Below are positions 1 through 10,023 of a stretch of DNA of 16,157 nt, in pieces (positions within the stretch are counted from its first letter, which is position 1; every line of letters starts with the position of its first letter). The notes below the pieces were generated by a model that saw only the letters and a program-made list of their open reading frames with translations, searched no databases and was not told the DNA's origin. Source of the stretch: Funneliformis mosseae (Eukaryota; Glomeromycota; Glomeromycetes; Glomerales; Glomeraceae); assembly GCA_910592005.1 (NCBI GenBank), contig CAJVPP010002140.1:1-16157 (forward strand). The letters are read 5' to 3'. Both the position numbers and the translations under genes were made by a program.

Positions 1-9
1 AAACAGAAA

Positions 10-780
10 TTATTGCTGATCACTGTTTGGCACAGCAGTGACATCATCTAATGTGAGATCATTATTGATCGACAGATTCCACGTGATATTTGGAGTTGCA
101 ATTTCTTCCGTTAACAACATATAATTTTTTCTTCTCCAATTTTATTAAAAAACTTATAAATCTTTCTGGCTTTTTCTTTTATTTTTTTAAAATTATCTCA
201 TAAAATATTATCAGAAAATTATTATCATAATTTTTTATTAACTTTTTGTTATGCTATTTGTTTAATATAAAATCTTTTGTAATATTCAGTTTTTTCTAAT
301 ATAGCTTTACCAAACAAGTAATAACATTTAATTACTTCTTGATTTGAAACTTTATTTTAACTTTTAGCTTTTGTTATTTTGCAATATAAATTAAAAAAAC
401 TATTTGTATCATCATTTTTATTTTCTTTTATAATTTTAAAATTAGAAGTATTATTTGTTAATTCTTGAATTAAGATAATATTTTTTGGTTTTTTAATATT
501 TTTACTTTTTAAAATATTTAATACTTTCACTTTATTTATATAAATTCTATTCAAGAACTTTATCACAAATAGGATAATTAGTAGTTGCATATATAGCAAG
601 ATAATCCCAGTATATTATATGATCACAGATTAAAACTATACATGATATAGATATATTATTTGAAAAAATTTCTTTGTTGTATATAGGACAAGAATCTGAA
701 GTTTGATTTTTAATTCTTTTGATAAATTCATTAGGTACTTATTTTAGATAAAAATGCATAAATTTTGTAATACTTTTCAT
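10..780 (-). pseudogene. Decayed ORF with RING-like Cys/His pattern
   Basis: Read on the minus strand, a frame opens at the ATG at 780-778 and stops at 741-739. It then stays open to a stop at 549-547, giving an apparent degenerate RING finger: CPIY (690-679), later C-x-L-I-C-D-H, then YPICDK. The second Cys of the first pair is Tyr, and a His and a Cys of the middle group also appear as Tyr, so zinc binding is probably lost. A second frame continues from 599, crosses stops at 359-357 and more below, and reads ECYYLFGKA-like and KEKARKIYK segments. A third frame, from about 140 to the stop at 12-10, reads KIGEEKNY, then MLLTEEIATPN, then an acidic end with LTLDDV. At least two frameshifts and several in-frame stops show it is not functional. 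Positions 10-120 are clearly less AT-rich than the rest. I infer a repeated Glomeromycotina ORF or transposon-linked gene; the RING call is pattern-based only. Confidence 0.42.
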
Positions 781-1419
781 TTTTTTAATATTTAAAAATA
801 TTTAAAATAAAATGATAAAAAAAAGACTTATACTTATATTAAAAATAAAGAATTTATTCTTTTTAAAAAATAAAGCCAAATAAAATCATTTCTGATAATA
901 ATAATTAAAAAATAAATAATGATGATTATTGTGATAGATGATTAAAAATAATGATAAATAATAATAAATGATAATAGATAAAAAGGAAATTTCTTAATTT
1001 TTCTATTAGATTAACTTCTAATCTAATTAATAGACTCTAAAAAAAAAGGTAAAATACATTATTTTCATATGTAATTGATCATAAAATTTCACATTAGATT
1101 ATTATTGTACAACATATTTTTTTATAATTATTATATATATGATTTTTTTTTATCTGATTTGCTAATTTAATTAAAACAAATATTTAATTATTTATTTTAC
1201 AAGTAAGAAGTTTTATAATTTCCAAATGGTAAATAAAAAAATTAATTTTATTATATAATTTAGATAATATTATATTTCACAAATTTATTATTTATTAATT
1301 TCTTATCATATGTTTTATTCAGAATTCTAATTATATATTTTTTTTTTGTAAGTTGAACTTCTAAATCCTTAACTTTTGAATAAGGTAAAGCCTAATAGAA
1401 AAATTTAAGAAAAATTTAT
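781..1419. other. Featureless AT-rich intergenic DNA
   Basis: Almost pure A/T sequence with homopolymer runs and a short ATGATAATAA-type simple repeat around 895-980. No reading frame with protein-like content and no RNA gene is visible on either strand. Confidence 0.6.
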
Positions 1420-3340
1420 TTTAATTTAAAAAAAAAACCTAACATTAAATTACTTTATAGATCTAATCTGAAATTCTTCAAATCTTAAAATTAAAGATAA
1501 GTTTCTATAGAAGGAGAGAGAGATTATTAGATTTTTTTTTTAAAAAAGAAAAAAAAAAAAAAATTAATTTATGTTTACTTTTTGTAGGTTCTTAAATTTC
1601 TTTAGAAAATACAAATTTTTTTCTAGTTTATAATCCTATTTTTTTGTTTATAAATAAATTTTTATGAAGGAAGGAAAAGATGCATTAGAAAATTTTCTTT
1701 AAAAAATAAAAAAAATAAAAAAACTAATTATTACTTACCTTTTATAATTCTTCAAAACTTGGAATTAAAGGTAAGTTTCTATAAAGAGAGAAGATGTAAG
1801 ATTTTTTTAAAAAAATAAAAAAAAATAAGAAAAAACTAACATATTTACCTTTTTTATAAGTCTGAAGTTTCTTCAAACCTAAGAATTAAAGGTAAGTTTC
1901 TATGAAGAGAAAAGGAAAGGTGTATGAGATTTTTTTTTTTTAAAAAAAAAAATAAGAAAAAACTAATACATACTTATCTTTTTATAGGTTAGAGTTTTTT
2001 CAAGCCTTAGAATCAGAAGTAAGTTTTTATAAGAAAAAGAAGAATGTAAGATTTGTTTTAAAAAAAAATAAAAAAGAAAAAAAACTAACACACATTTACC
2101 TTTTAATAGGTTCTGAAGTTCTTTAAGCCTTGAATTTGAAGGTAAGTTTCTATGAAGGAGAGGTGAAATTTTTTTTTAAAAAAAATAAAAAAAAATAAGA
2201 AAAAATTAACATACATTTATCTTTTATAGATTCTAAAATTCTTCAAGCCTAAAAATCAGAAGTAAGTTTCTATAGAGAAAGAAGGTGTGAGATTTTTTAA
2301 AAAATATAAAGAAAAAAACTAATTAACATTTATTTTTTATAGTTTTAGAGTTTTTTCAAATCTAAGAATTAAAGATAAGCTTCTATGGAAGGAGAAGGTA
2401 TGAGATTTTTTTTTAAAAAAAAATAAAAAAATAAGAAAAAATTAATATACACTTACCTTTTATAAGTTTTGAAGTTTTAAACCTAGAAATTGAAAATAAG
2501 TTTCTATAGAAGAAGAGGAAGTAAGATTTTTTTTAAAAAATATAAAGAAAAAAACCAATTAATATTTATTATTTTGTAGCTCTAAAGTTTCTTTAAGCCT
2601 AGAAATTAGAGATAAGTTTCTATGAAGAGAAAGAAAATGAGATTTTTTTTTAAAAAAATAAAAAAAAGTAAGAAAAAATTAATATACACTTACCTTTTGT
2701 AGATTTTGAAGTTCTTTAAGCCTAGGAATTGAAAGTAAGTTTTTATAGAGGAAGAGAGGATAAGATTTTTTTTTTAAAATATATAAAAAAAAAAAAACTA
2801 ACACACACTTACTTTTTTGTGATTTCAGAATTCTTCAAGCTTTGGAATTAGAGATAAGTTTCTATAGAGAGAAAGGAAGGTGTATGATTTATTTTTTAAA
2901 AAAAATAAAAAAAATAAAGAAAAAAACTTATACACTTACCTTTTTATAAGTTTCAGAGTTTTTCAAGTCTTAAAATCAAAGGTAAATATCTATGATAGAG
3001 GAGAGAATACAGATTTTTTTTTAAAAAATAAAAAATAAAAATAAACTAATGCCTATTTTTTATAAGTTCTAAAAATTTTTTAAGCTTTAGAATTGGAAGT
3101 AAGTTTCTATAAAGAAGAAAAGTATTGAGATTTTTTCTAAAAAAATTAAAAGTAAGCTAACAAATACGTTTACCTTTTTATAAATTCTGAAACTTTTAAA
3201 CTTAGATTAAAGGTAAGTCCTATTATATAATTTTTTTAAAAATATATATTAATATTATTTTACTTTGTAGATTAACCAAAATCTTTAAATATTGAAATTC
3301 TTGAATTAGAGAGATAAATTCTATTGTAAAAATTTTCTAA
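1420..3340. repeat. Tandem array of ~16 near-palindromic ~120-bp units
   Basis: The motif AAGTTTCTAT and its variants recur with its G at about 1501, 1658, 1775, 1896, 2023, 2146, 2266, 2379, 2500, 2616, 2739, 2858, 2986, 3103, 3217 and 3317. Spacing is mostly 113-128 bp. Each unit reads in order: a T-run followed by an A-run, an AAAAACTAACA-type segment, ACTTACCTTTTATAG, a core close to GTTCTGAAGTTCTTCAAGCC, AAGAATTAAAG, and GTAAGTTTCTATGAAG followed by purine-rich sequence. ACTTACCTTT and AAAGGTAAGT are exact reverse complements. Inside them AGGTTCTGAAG and CTTCAAGCCT also pair, so a unit can fold into a nested hairpin. The end units are the most diverged. No open frame runs through the array. 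A non-coding satellite or minisatellite is the simplest call. Confidence 0.85.
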
Positions 3341-3639
3341 TTGAAAAATTTTTTTTTTTAATTTTTTAAAAAAAAAATCATTAATATTAGCTTATTTTTT
3401 AGATTTGATTTAAAATCTTTAGATTTATCTAATCTGTAATGAATTATAGTTACATAAATAATTCATACTTTAAGGTGTTATTATTATCTAAAATGAAAAT
3501 TAATAAAAATATTAATAATATACTTAAATTAAAGGTAAAATTAGATTTTTACTTTGTTGTAATAATTTTTTTGAAATATTGAGTATTCTATTTAAGTGAT
3601 TATAAATATTTTTAAACTGATTTTTTAAATAAAATTTGC
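3341..3639. other. AT-rich spacer between two repeat blocks
   Basis: AT-rich sequence with T-runs and A-runs. The first part may be a very diverged remnant of the upstream array. No gene is visible. Confidence 0.5.
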
Positions 3640-3880
3640 TAATTTATTACTACTTCGTAATTAATTATATTTACAATAAATAATTATTATTCTATAATAA
3701 ATTATGTTTACAATGAATAATTACTACCCTGTAATTAATTATCATTCTGCAATTAATTACCATCTTATAATTAATTACTATTTCATAATTATTTATTATT
3801 CTGTAATTAATTACATAATTATTAATTTTTTAAAAAATGTGTAATTAATTACCATAATTACGAATTACATTTTTATATAA
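3640..3880. repeat. Short-period repeat of TAATTAATTA palindromes
   Basis: A degenerate tandem repeat with a unit of roughly 18-25 bp resembles CTGTAATTAATTACCATT. Clear copies fall around 3730-3775 and 3800-3860. Each copy carries a self-complementary TAATTAATTA core. No coding potential is seen. Confidence 0.65.
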
Positions 3881-4765
3881 TTATATATAATTATCATGAC
3901 ATGTTTATTAAAGATAATTTATTATTAAATAAAATCGCAAGTAAATTTATTTGCAAATACCATTAAAGGAATAATAATTAAATAGAGTTTTTAAATGATA
4001 AATCTTTTAAATTTATATAGCAATTTAATCATAAAAATAAGACTTTATATTTTTAATAGTAAATTACAAGTTGAATAATTTATAAATTTCAATTGATTTA
4101 GTTTAATAATGATATATTTATTTATAAAAAAATAAAAATATAAGTAAACTAAAAAAATTAAATTCATGTTATAGACCAATTCTTAAGAAAAATTAACTAA
4201 TGATTCTTTTATTATATAATTTAAAGCATTGTATTTATATAAAATTAATTATATAATTAGATATTTTTAATATGTAATTCTATCAAATTATAATAGTTAA
4301 ACAAGATATTTAAGTGATAACTTTTATAAAGTTTTTGTAATAAATCAAATAGTTATATTCTTATATTTAAAATAAGATTTTATAAGATTTTATGTAATTT
4401 ATAACAAATTTTAATATAGAAATAATTTAATAATTTTAAGATAATTATTATATAAAAATATTAGAAAATGATAAAAGAAAAATAATAAATTACTTTTTAC
4501 ATTAATTAAAGTTCTTTGAAATTAATTATACTTTTATTTTAAATCATTTATGACTTTATAAATCAAGAAGATAGTAATAAAATGAAAGTTTCTTTTTAAA
4601 AGTACTAAAAAAAAGAATTAAATAATTTAAAATCTTTTAAATATGTATAAATTTATTAGTTGTATAGCATTTTACCTATAAATTATGCATTTTGAAATCT
4701 TATGTATAAATATTTACACAATTTAATATAATATTATGACTTTAATCATTTATTTTAATTGCCAA
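3881..4765. other. Featureless AT-rich intergenic DNA
   Basis: Nearly pure A/T sequence, with stops in all frames every few codons. I see no gene, no structured RNA and no repeat beyond simple A/T runs. Confidence 0.6.
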
Positions 4766-5015
4766 CGTTTTTTTTTTTTTAATTTTTAAAGCATCTCAAA
4801 GTTATTATAGAGAAGAAAACAGACCCTACATTTTCCTATTCGGGTCTTTGTACACAGTAATACGAGTCTCATGATATAAATTTTTTTAAATAATAATCCC
4901 CACGAAGTTCCCATTTTAAGATCAACAAAACACTTGCCCAAGATACTCTTTTATGGTCAAATCGATTTGCACAAATTTGACTGCGAATTTAATATAGAGT
5001 ACTCTTAATCCTAAT

Positions 5016-5029
5016 CCTAATCGATTAGG
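5016..5029. promoter_or_regulatory. 14-bp perfect palindrome CCTAATCGATTAGG
   Basis: The sequence equals its own reverse complement and is the last part of an (ATCCTA)-type triplication beginning near 5006. It lies about 850 bp upstream of the ATP-citrate lyase start. It may bind a dimeric or homeodomain-type factor (TAAT/ATTA half sites), but no factor can be named. Confidence 0.25.
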
Positions 5030-5635
5030 TAATCTATATGCTACGATTGCGAATAGATATTAGATTCGGAATGATGACACCCCTTCCAGATGCGAGTTAG
5101 GTTTTTCTTATTTTTGTGGTGGCTTGTGATTTTATTTAAATGTTAACTAAAAAAGTAAAGAGTAAATTATGATGGGTTGGCTTGGGTGGCTTATTGCTTT
5201 TAGATTGACATTTAATTGCTTTTAGGCATAAATTATTCGACGCAAAAATGAGACCAAAGTCGTCATTTCGAAATATCAAAGATTCAACCACATTACTAAT
5301 ACTAATTCTCGCGGATTCTCGTAGTTGTATGATCATTATTACGTTACATTACACAATAACTTTATTTAGTAAATCTCTAAACATTTATTTTTATTCTTAA
5401 ATCACCGAACATTTACTAACTAAATACCCACTCTTCCATTAGTTTACCCATTGATTAACTTAATTAATATCAAATAAAAATATGTATCTCAACTCTCCTC
5501 TAAACATAAATATTATAATTAATCTCGTATTATCAGTTTCAGTTATTCTACTATATTTCTTTAATTTCCGTATTACTGTCTGTATCATGCTCGTTACTTA
5601 GTTTTAATCAATGATTGATGCACAATGACTTGATA

Positions 5636-5641
5636 CACGTG
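5636..5641. promoter_or_regulatory. CACGTG E-box
   Basis: CACGTG sits inside the 8-bp palindrome ACACGTGT (5635-5642), about 240 bp upstream of the ATP-citrate lyase start codon. E-boxes bind bHLH factors, and in fungi these include sterol-response and phosphate-response regulators. Occupancy here is inference. Confidence 0.3.
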
Positions 5642-5830
5642 TTTAATAACTTTTAGTCGCTTTTTTTTTATATTATATCAATCCAGAAATAGAAAATAAA
5701 AACGAGACAAATGTGATTGTTAAACCTATTGCAAATTATAAAAGAAACTGACATCTGCAATTATCGGGTCCTACATCTTCAAGTGGACATGATCAACACA
5801 AATATTTTGGGGTTTTAAAAACACCATTCG

Positions 5831-5840
5831 TATATAAAAA
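5831..5840 (+). promoter_or_regulatory. TATA-like element of the ATP-citrate lyase gene
   Basis: TATATAAAAA lies 40 bp before the start codon and is followed by a T-rich stretch. If it works as a TATA box, transcription would begin close to the ATG and the 5' leader would be very short. In AT-rich DNA such a motif can arise by chance. Confidence 0.35.
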
Positions 5841-5865
5841 ATATTTTTTCGCGATTTCTTTATTA

Positions 5866-5925
5866 ATGAAAAATCCATTATGTCTGCAAAAGCTATTAGG
5901 GAATACGATGGGAAACTATTGTTAG
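5866..5925 (+). promoter_or_regulatory. Possible uORF overlapping the ATP-citrate lyase start
   Basis: An ATG at 5866 lies 14 nt upstream of the main start in another frame and ends at TAG 5923-5925, inside the coding sequence, after 19 codons. Its -3 base is T (weak context), while the main ATG at 5880 has A at -3. Leaky scanning, or a transcription start downstream of 5866, would let the main frame be used. Regulatory value is unproven. Confidence 0.3.
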
Positions 5926-8900
5926 AATACTGGCTTTTACGTTCTCCTTCTCTAATTGAAAGCTCGTCTGAATCTAAATTTGTTCCACTGGCTACTAAAG
6001 TGGCCCATGTTGGTTTCGATACTTCCATTTTAAAAGACACGCTTATTAATAATCCTCCCGTAGCTTTTAGTAACCATGTTCAACAAACTCTTAATATTCT
6101 TGAACAAACACATCCATGGTTATTAACTGATAAATTGGTAGTTAAACCAGATCAACTTATAAAAAGACGTGGAAAATCTGGTTTATTATTGCTGAACTCT
6201 GATTGGCAACAGGTTAAAGAATGGATCATTGAAAGAGCCGGTAAAGAAATTAAGGTGAATAAATCCTAAATAAGGATAATAAATTTGGGAAGCGATGTTT
6301 AACTTAATTTATTCATTTAGGTCGATAAAGTAACAGGAGTCTTAAAAACCTTTCTTGTTGAACCATTTGTACCTCATCCTTCCGATACCGAATATTATAT
6401 CAATATTAATTCTGTCCGTGAAGGTGATTTTATTTTATTCACCCATGAAGGTGGTATTGAAGTGGGTGATGTTGATGCTAAGGCATTAAAGCTTTTAATT
6501 CCGGTGGATGATTCTTATCCAAGCCCACAAGAAATTAAGGAAAAACTATTAATAAATGTTTCTGATGCAAAGAAAAATGTCTTGGTAGACTTTATATCTC
6601 GTTTATATGCTGTATATGTTGATTTACATTTTACATACCTTGAAATCAATCCATTGGTGGTGCTTGATTCTACTTCTGATGATGAAGTACCAAAAATATT
6701 TTCTCTTGATTTGGCTGCGAAGTTAGATCAAACAGGTGAATTTGAAGCTGGGCCAAAATGGGCTATTGCTCGTGCTCCAAGTAATATAGGATTAGCAGTT
6801 AACACTAAGTCAACAAAGACTCATATTGATCAAGGACCTCCTATGGAGTTCCCTGCTCCCTTTGGTCGAGAATCAACCAGAGAGGAAGCTTATATTCAAG
6901 AATTAGATTCGAAAACTGGAGCATCATTAAAGTTAACCATTTTAAACAAAGACGGTAGAATATGGACCATGGTTGCTGGTGGTGGTGCTTCGGTCGTTTA
7001 CAGGTAAAATTATTTATTTATTTATTTATTTTGTAATAAAATCTTGGAGCTCGTTATTCATTTAATTCTTTCCCTTTAAAACAGCGATGCGATTTCCGCA
7101 TTAGGATTCGCCCATGAACTCGCCAATTATGGTGAATATTCTGGGGCACCAACTGAAACTCAAACTTATGAATATGCAAAAACTATTCTTGAATTAATGA
7201 CTCGCAATCCTGTACCGCATCCTGATGGAAAGATTTTAATTATTGGTGGTGGTATTGCAAACTTTACCAATGTCGCAGTTACTTTTAAAGGCTTAATCCG
7301 TGCATTACAAGAATTCAAACAACCTTTAATTGCTCATAAGGTCAAAATTTTTGTAAGGCGTGGTGGTCCAAATTATCAAGAAGGGTTAAGAGCCATGAGG
7401 CAATTAGGGGATGAAATCGGTGTAGAAATTAGTGTGTTCGGCCCCGAAACACATATTACTGAAATTATACCTTTAGCCTTGTTGGGACATGGATCAGGAC
7501 TTAATAATATAGTTACAGGTCAACTTGATTCTTCAGGAAATACTCTTCAAAATCAACTTTTTGGAACATCCACTCATTCATCAAAAGACAAAAAAGATAT
7601 CAATGATTCTCTTGGTGCTAATGAAGAACCAAAGGATCTTTCTAGACCAACATCTCCTATAGCTGATCCACGAGAAAGGATGACGTTTTTTGAAAATCCT
7701 GGAATACGTCAAAGTCCTTGGTATTCCATATTTACAAGCGAAACGCGTGCCTTCGTGTATGGCATGCAACCACGTGCTGTACAAGGAATGTTGGATTTTG
7801 ATTACATATGCAAACGTCAGATACCATCCGTGGCTGCTATGATTTATCCATTTGGTGGAAATCATGTGCAAAAGTTTTATTGGGGTACAAAAGAAACCTT
7901 ATTAAGTGTTTTCAATAACTTTGAAGATGCAATCAAAAATTTTCCTGAAGCTGATACCGTTGTGAACTTTGCTTCTTCTCGATCAGTCTATGATTCTACC
8001 TTTGAGTTTTTCAAATACTCGAACCAAATTAAAACTATTGCCATAATTGCAGAAGGGGTTCCTGAGCGTCGTGCAAGACAAATCCTTCATGAAGCCGAGA
8101 AAAAAAAAGTTCTCATCATTGGTCCTGCGACTGTTGGTGGTATCAAACCGGGTTGTTTCAAAATTGGTAATACGGGTGGAATGATGGATAACATTGTTTC
8201 ATCTAAATTATATCGACCTGGTTCAATAGCTTATGTATCAAAATCTGGTGGTATGTCCAATGAGTTGAATAATATCATTTCAAGGACAACAGATGGTGTA
8301 TATGAAGGAGTTGCGATTGGTGGAGATCGTTATCCTGGATCAACATTTATTGACCATTTATTGCGTTTTGAGGGTGATCCAAAATGTAAAATCTTAGTTT
8401 TGCTTGGAGAAGTTGGTGGTGTCGAAGAATATAAAGTTTGTGAGGCTCTCAAAGATGGACGAATCAAGAAACCTTTGATTGCTTGGTGTATTGGTACTTG
8501 TGCTAAAATGTTTGCAACGGAAGTTCAATTTGGTCATGCAGGCGCATTAGCACAATCAGATCTTGAAACTGCTGATGCAAAAAATAATGCTCTTAGAGAA
8601 GTAGGTGGAATTGTTCCTGAAACATTTGAAAAATTACCATTAGCATTACATGAAACATATCAAAAACTTGTATTAGATGGTACTATTAAAGTAGTCTCTG
8701 AACCTGAAACGCCCAAAATACCTATTGATTATTCTTGGGCACAGGAACTTGGATTGGTTCGAAAACCTGCAAGTTTTGTGTCTACCATTTGCGATGACCG
8801 TGGTCAAGAGTTATTGTATGCAGGAATGAGAATTTCCGATGTATTCAAGGAAAATATTGGTATTGGTGGAGTTTTGAGCTTATTATGGTTTAAAAGAAGA

Positions 8901-9959
8901 TTACCAGATTATGCTTGTACATTTATTGAAATGATACTTATGTTGACCGCAGATCACGGTCCTGCTGTTTCTGGGTATTCAATATATATTTTTTTCGTTT
9001 TGAATGTAATTTATTTCTATCAATTAATTTAAATTGATTAACCTTTTTTTTATAGTGCTCATAATACTATTGTCACTGCTCGAGCAGGAAAAGATCTTAT
9101 ATCAAGTTTATGCGCTGGCTTGTTAACAATCGTATGTCAAAGGTTTAGAGATATTTTAACATTTTTTTTTTTTTTTTGTAAATACTATATAAGAATTTCT
9201 TGTTAAATTTATGTAGGGAGACAGATTTGGTGGTGCTCTTGATGGAGCAGCTGAATTGTTTACAAGTGCGTATGATAAAGGGTTGACACCTCGTGAGTTT
9301 GTAGATTCGATGCGTAGGCAAAACAAATTGTTAGTTATTTCGAATTTAATAAGTTGAAATTCTTTTACAGTGACGATTATTTTAAAATAACATATATTTT
9401 TTAAATTTAGAATTCTTGGTATAGGACATAAAATCAAATCTCGTAATAATCCAGATCTTCGTGTAGAGATTATTAAAGAATTTGCCAAAAAGAACTTCCC
9501 TGCAACAAATTTGCTTGATTATGCCTTAGCTGTTGAAGAAATTACTACCACTAAAAAGGATTCGTTGATCCTTAATCTTGATGGTGCAATTGCAGCTTGT
9601 TTTGTCGACTTATTAAGAGAATCGGGTGCTTTTAGTAGAGAAGAGGCAGAAGAATATATTAATATTGGAGCCTTAAATGGATTATTTGTATTAGGAAGAA
9701 GTATAGGTTTCACTGGTTAGTGTTTACTTACCCTTTTTTAAAAAAAATTATAAGTGATGTATTTAATTATTTTTTTTTTATTTATTTTATTTTTATTTTT
9801 TTTTTTTTTTTAGGACATTATCTTGATCAAAGAAGACTCAAGCAAGGTTTATATCGTCATCCATGGGATGATATTTCTTATTTAGTTCCTGGAGTAGAAC
9901 AAGGCCGTACTTTTGTTAGTCAAGATGTAGTTGCTCAAAAGGCCGAAAAGGGTGCTTAA
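5880..9959 (+). CDS. ACLY: ATP-citrate lyase (ATP-citrate synthase), single-chain, 1195 aa
   Basis: This cytosolic enzyme converts citrate, CoA and ATP to acetyl-CoA, oxaloacetate, ADP and phosphate. Exons: 5880-6254, 6321-7003, 7085-8974, 9056-9131, 9217-9329, 9411-9715, 9814-9959. The six introns (66, 81, 81, 85, 81 and 98 nt) have GT-AG borders, and the 3588 coding nt keep frame throughout. The ATG at 5880 gives MSAKAI, identical to the animal N-terminus. In order, the protein shows an ATP-grasp region ([15 protein letters not shown], about 87-101; EINPLVV at 233), a Ser/Thr-rich linker (about 485-560), a CoA-binding domain from about 565, the SKSGG signature at 738, phosphohistidine His837 in QFGHAGA, and a C-terminal citrate-synthase-like domain. 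That domain carries His977 (ADHGP), His1052 (GIGH) and Asp1103 (NLDG), which match human His760, His900, His975 and Asp1026 at a constant offset of 77. The N-terminal region is about 30 residues longer than in human, and the linker is also longer. No broken features are seen. Confidence 0.97.
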
Positions 9960-9989
9960 AAACGATTAATTAAAACTAATTTAAAAACT

Positions 9990-10023
9990 AATAAATTAAT
10001 TTATTTATAAATCTAATAATAAA
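9990..10023 (+). terminator. Polyadenylation signals of the ATP-citrate lyase gene
   Basis: AATAAA occurs at 9990-9995 and again at 10018-10023, 31 and 59 nt after the stop codon, in an A/T-rich context. Either could direct 3' end formation of the upstream transcript. Confidence 0.45.

Larger units (their letters stand above)
4766..5830. other. Upstream region of the ATP-citrate lyase gene
   Basis: Composition becomes less AT-rich just after a T tract at about 4768-4780. No convincing gene is present, although a 48-codon plus-strand frame and a 66-codon minus-strand frame pass between 5136 and 5400 without recognisable features. Visible sequence elements are an AGACCC/GGGTCT inverted repeat (4821-4826 and 4842-4847), an ATCCTA triplication running into a 14-bp palindrome (5016-5029), and the 8-bp palindrome ACACGTGT (5635-5642), which contains an E-box. 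I infer that this region contains the distal promoter of the downstream gene. Confidence 0.5.

Noticed and set aside
1420..3340. Array read as a micro-exon gene
   Set aside because: Several units have lost the donor GT (ATAAGT) or the acceptor AG (TGTG, TAAA), putative exon lengths vary without keeping frame, and most contain stops.
1420..3340. CRISPR array
   Set aside because: Repeats are degenerate and about 120 bp apart with no unique spacers, and the DNA is eukaryotic.
5006..5029. Interstitial telomere repeat
   Set aside because: The unit is CCTAAT, not the CCCTAA/TTAGGG type, and there are only about three copies.
5136..5336. 66-codon minus-strand ORF as a gene
   Set aside because: No recognisable domain, no splice partners and no supporting composition; it overlaps an equally plausible-looking plus-strand frame.
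5771..6040. Minus-strand ORF opposite ACL exon 1
   Set aside because: Antisense shadow of a well-supported coding exon.
7197..7199. Internal ATG as the start of a separate ACL subunit gene
   Set aside because: The upstream exon 7085-7196 continues the conserved frame, so the gene is one chain.
7581..7871. Minus-strand ORF opposite ACL exon 3
   Set aside because: Antisense shadow; the plus strand encodes conserved ACL sequence here.
9156..9488. Minus-strand ORF across ACL introns 4-5 and exons 5-6
   Set aside because: It overlaps conserved exons and introns of the plus-strand gene and has no domain of its own.
9720..9813. Start of an independent gene with a hydrophobic N-terminus
   Set aside because: This is read-through of the T-rich ACL intron 6; the real exon begins at 9814.
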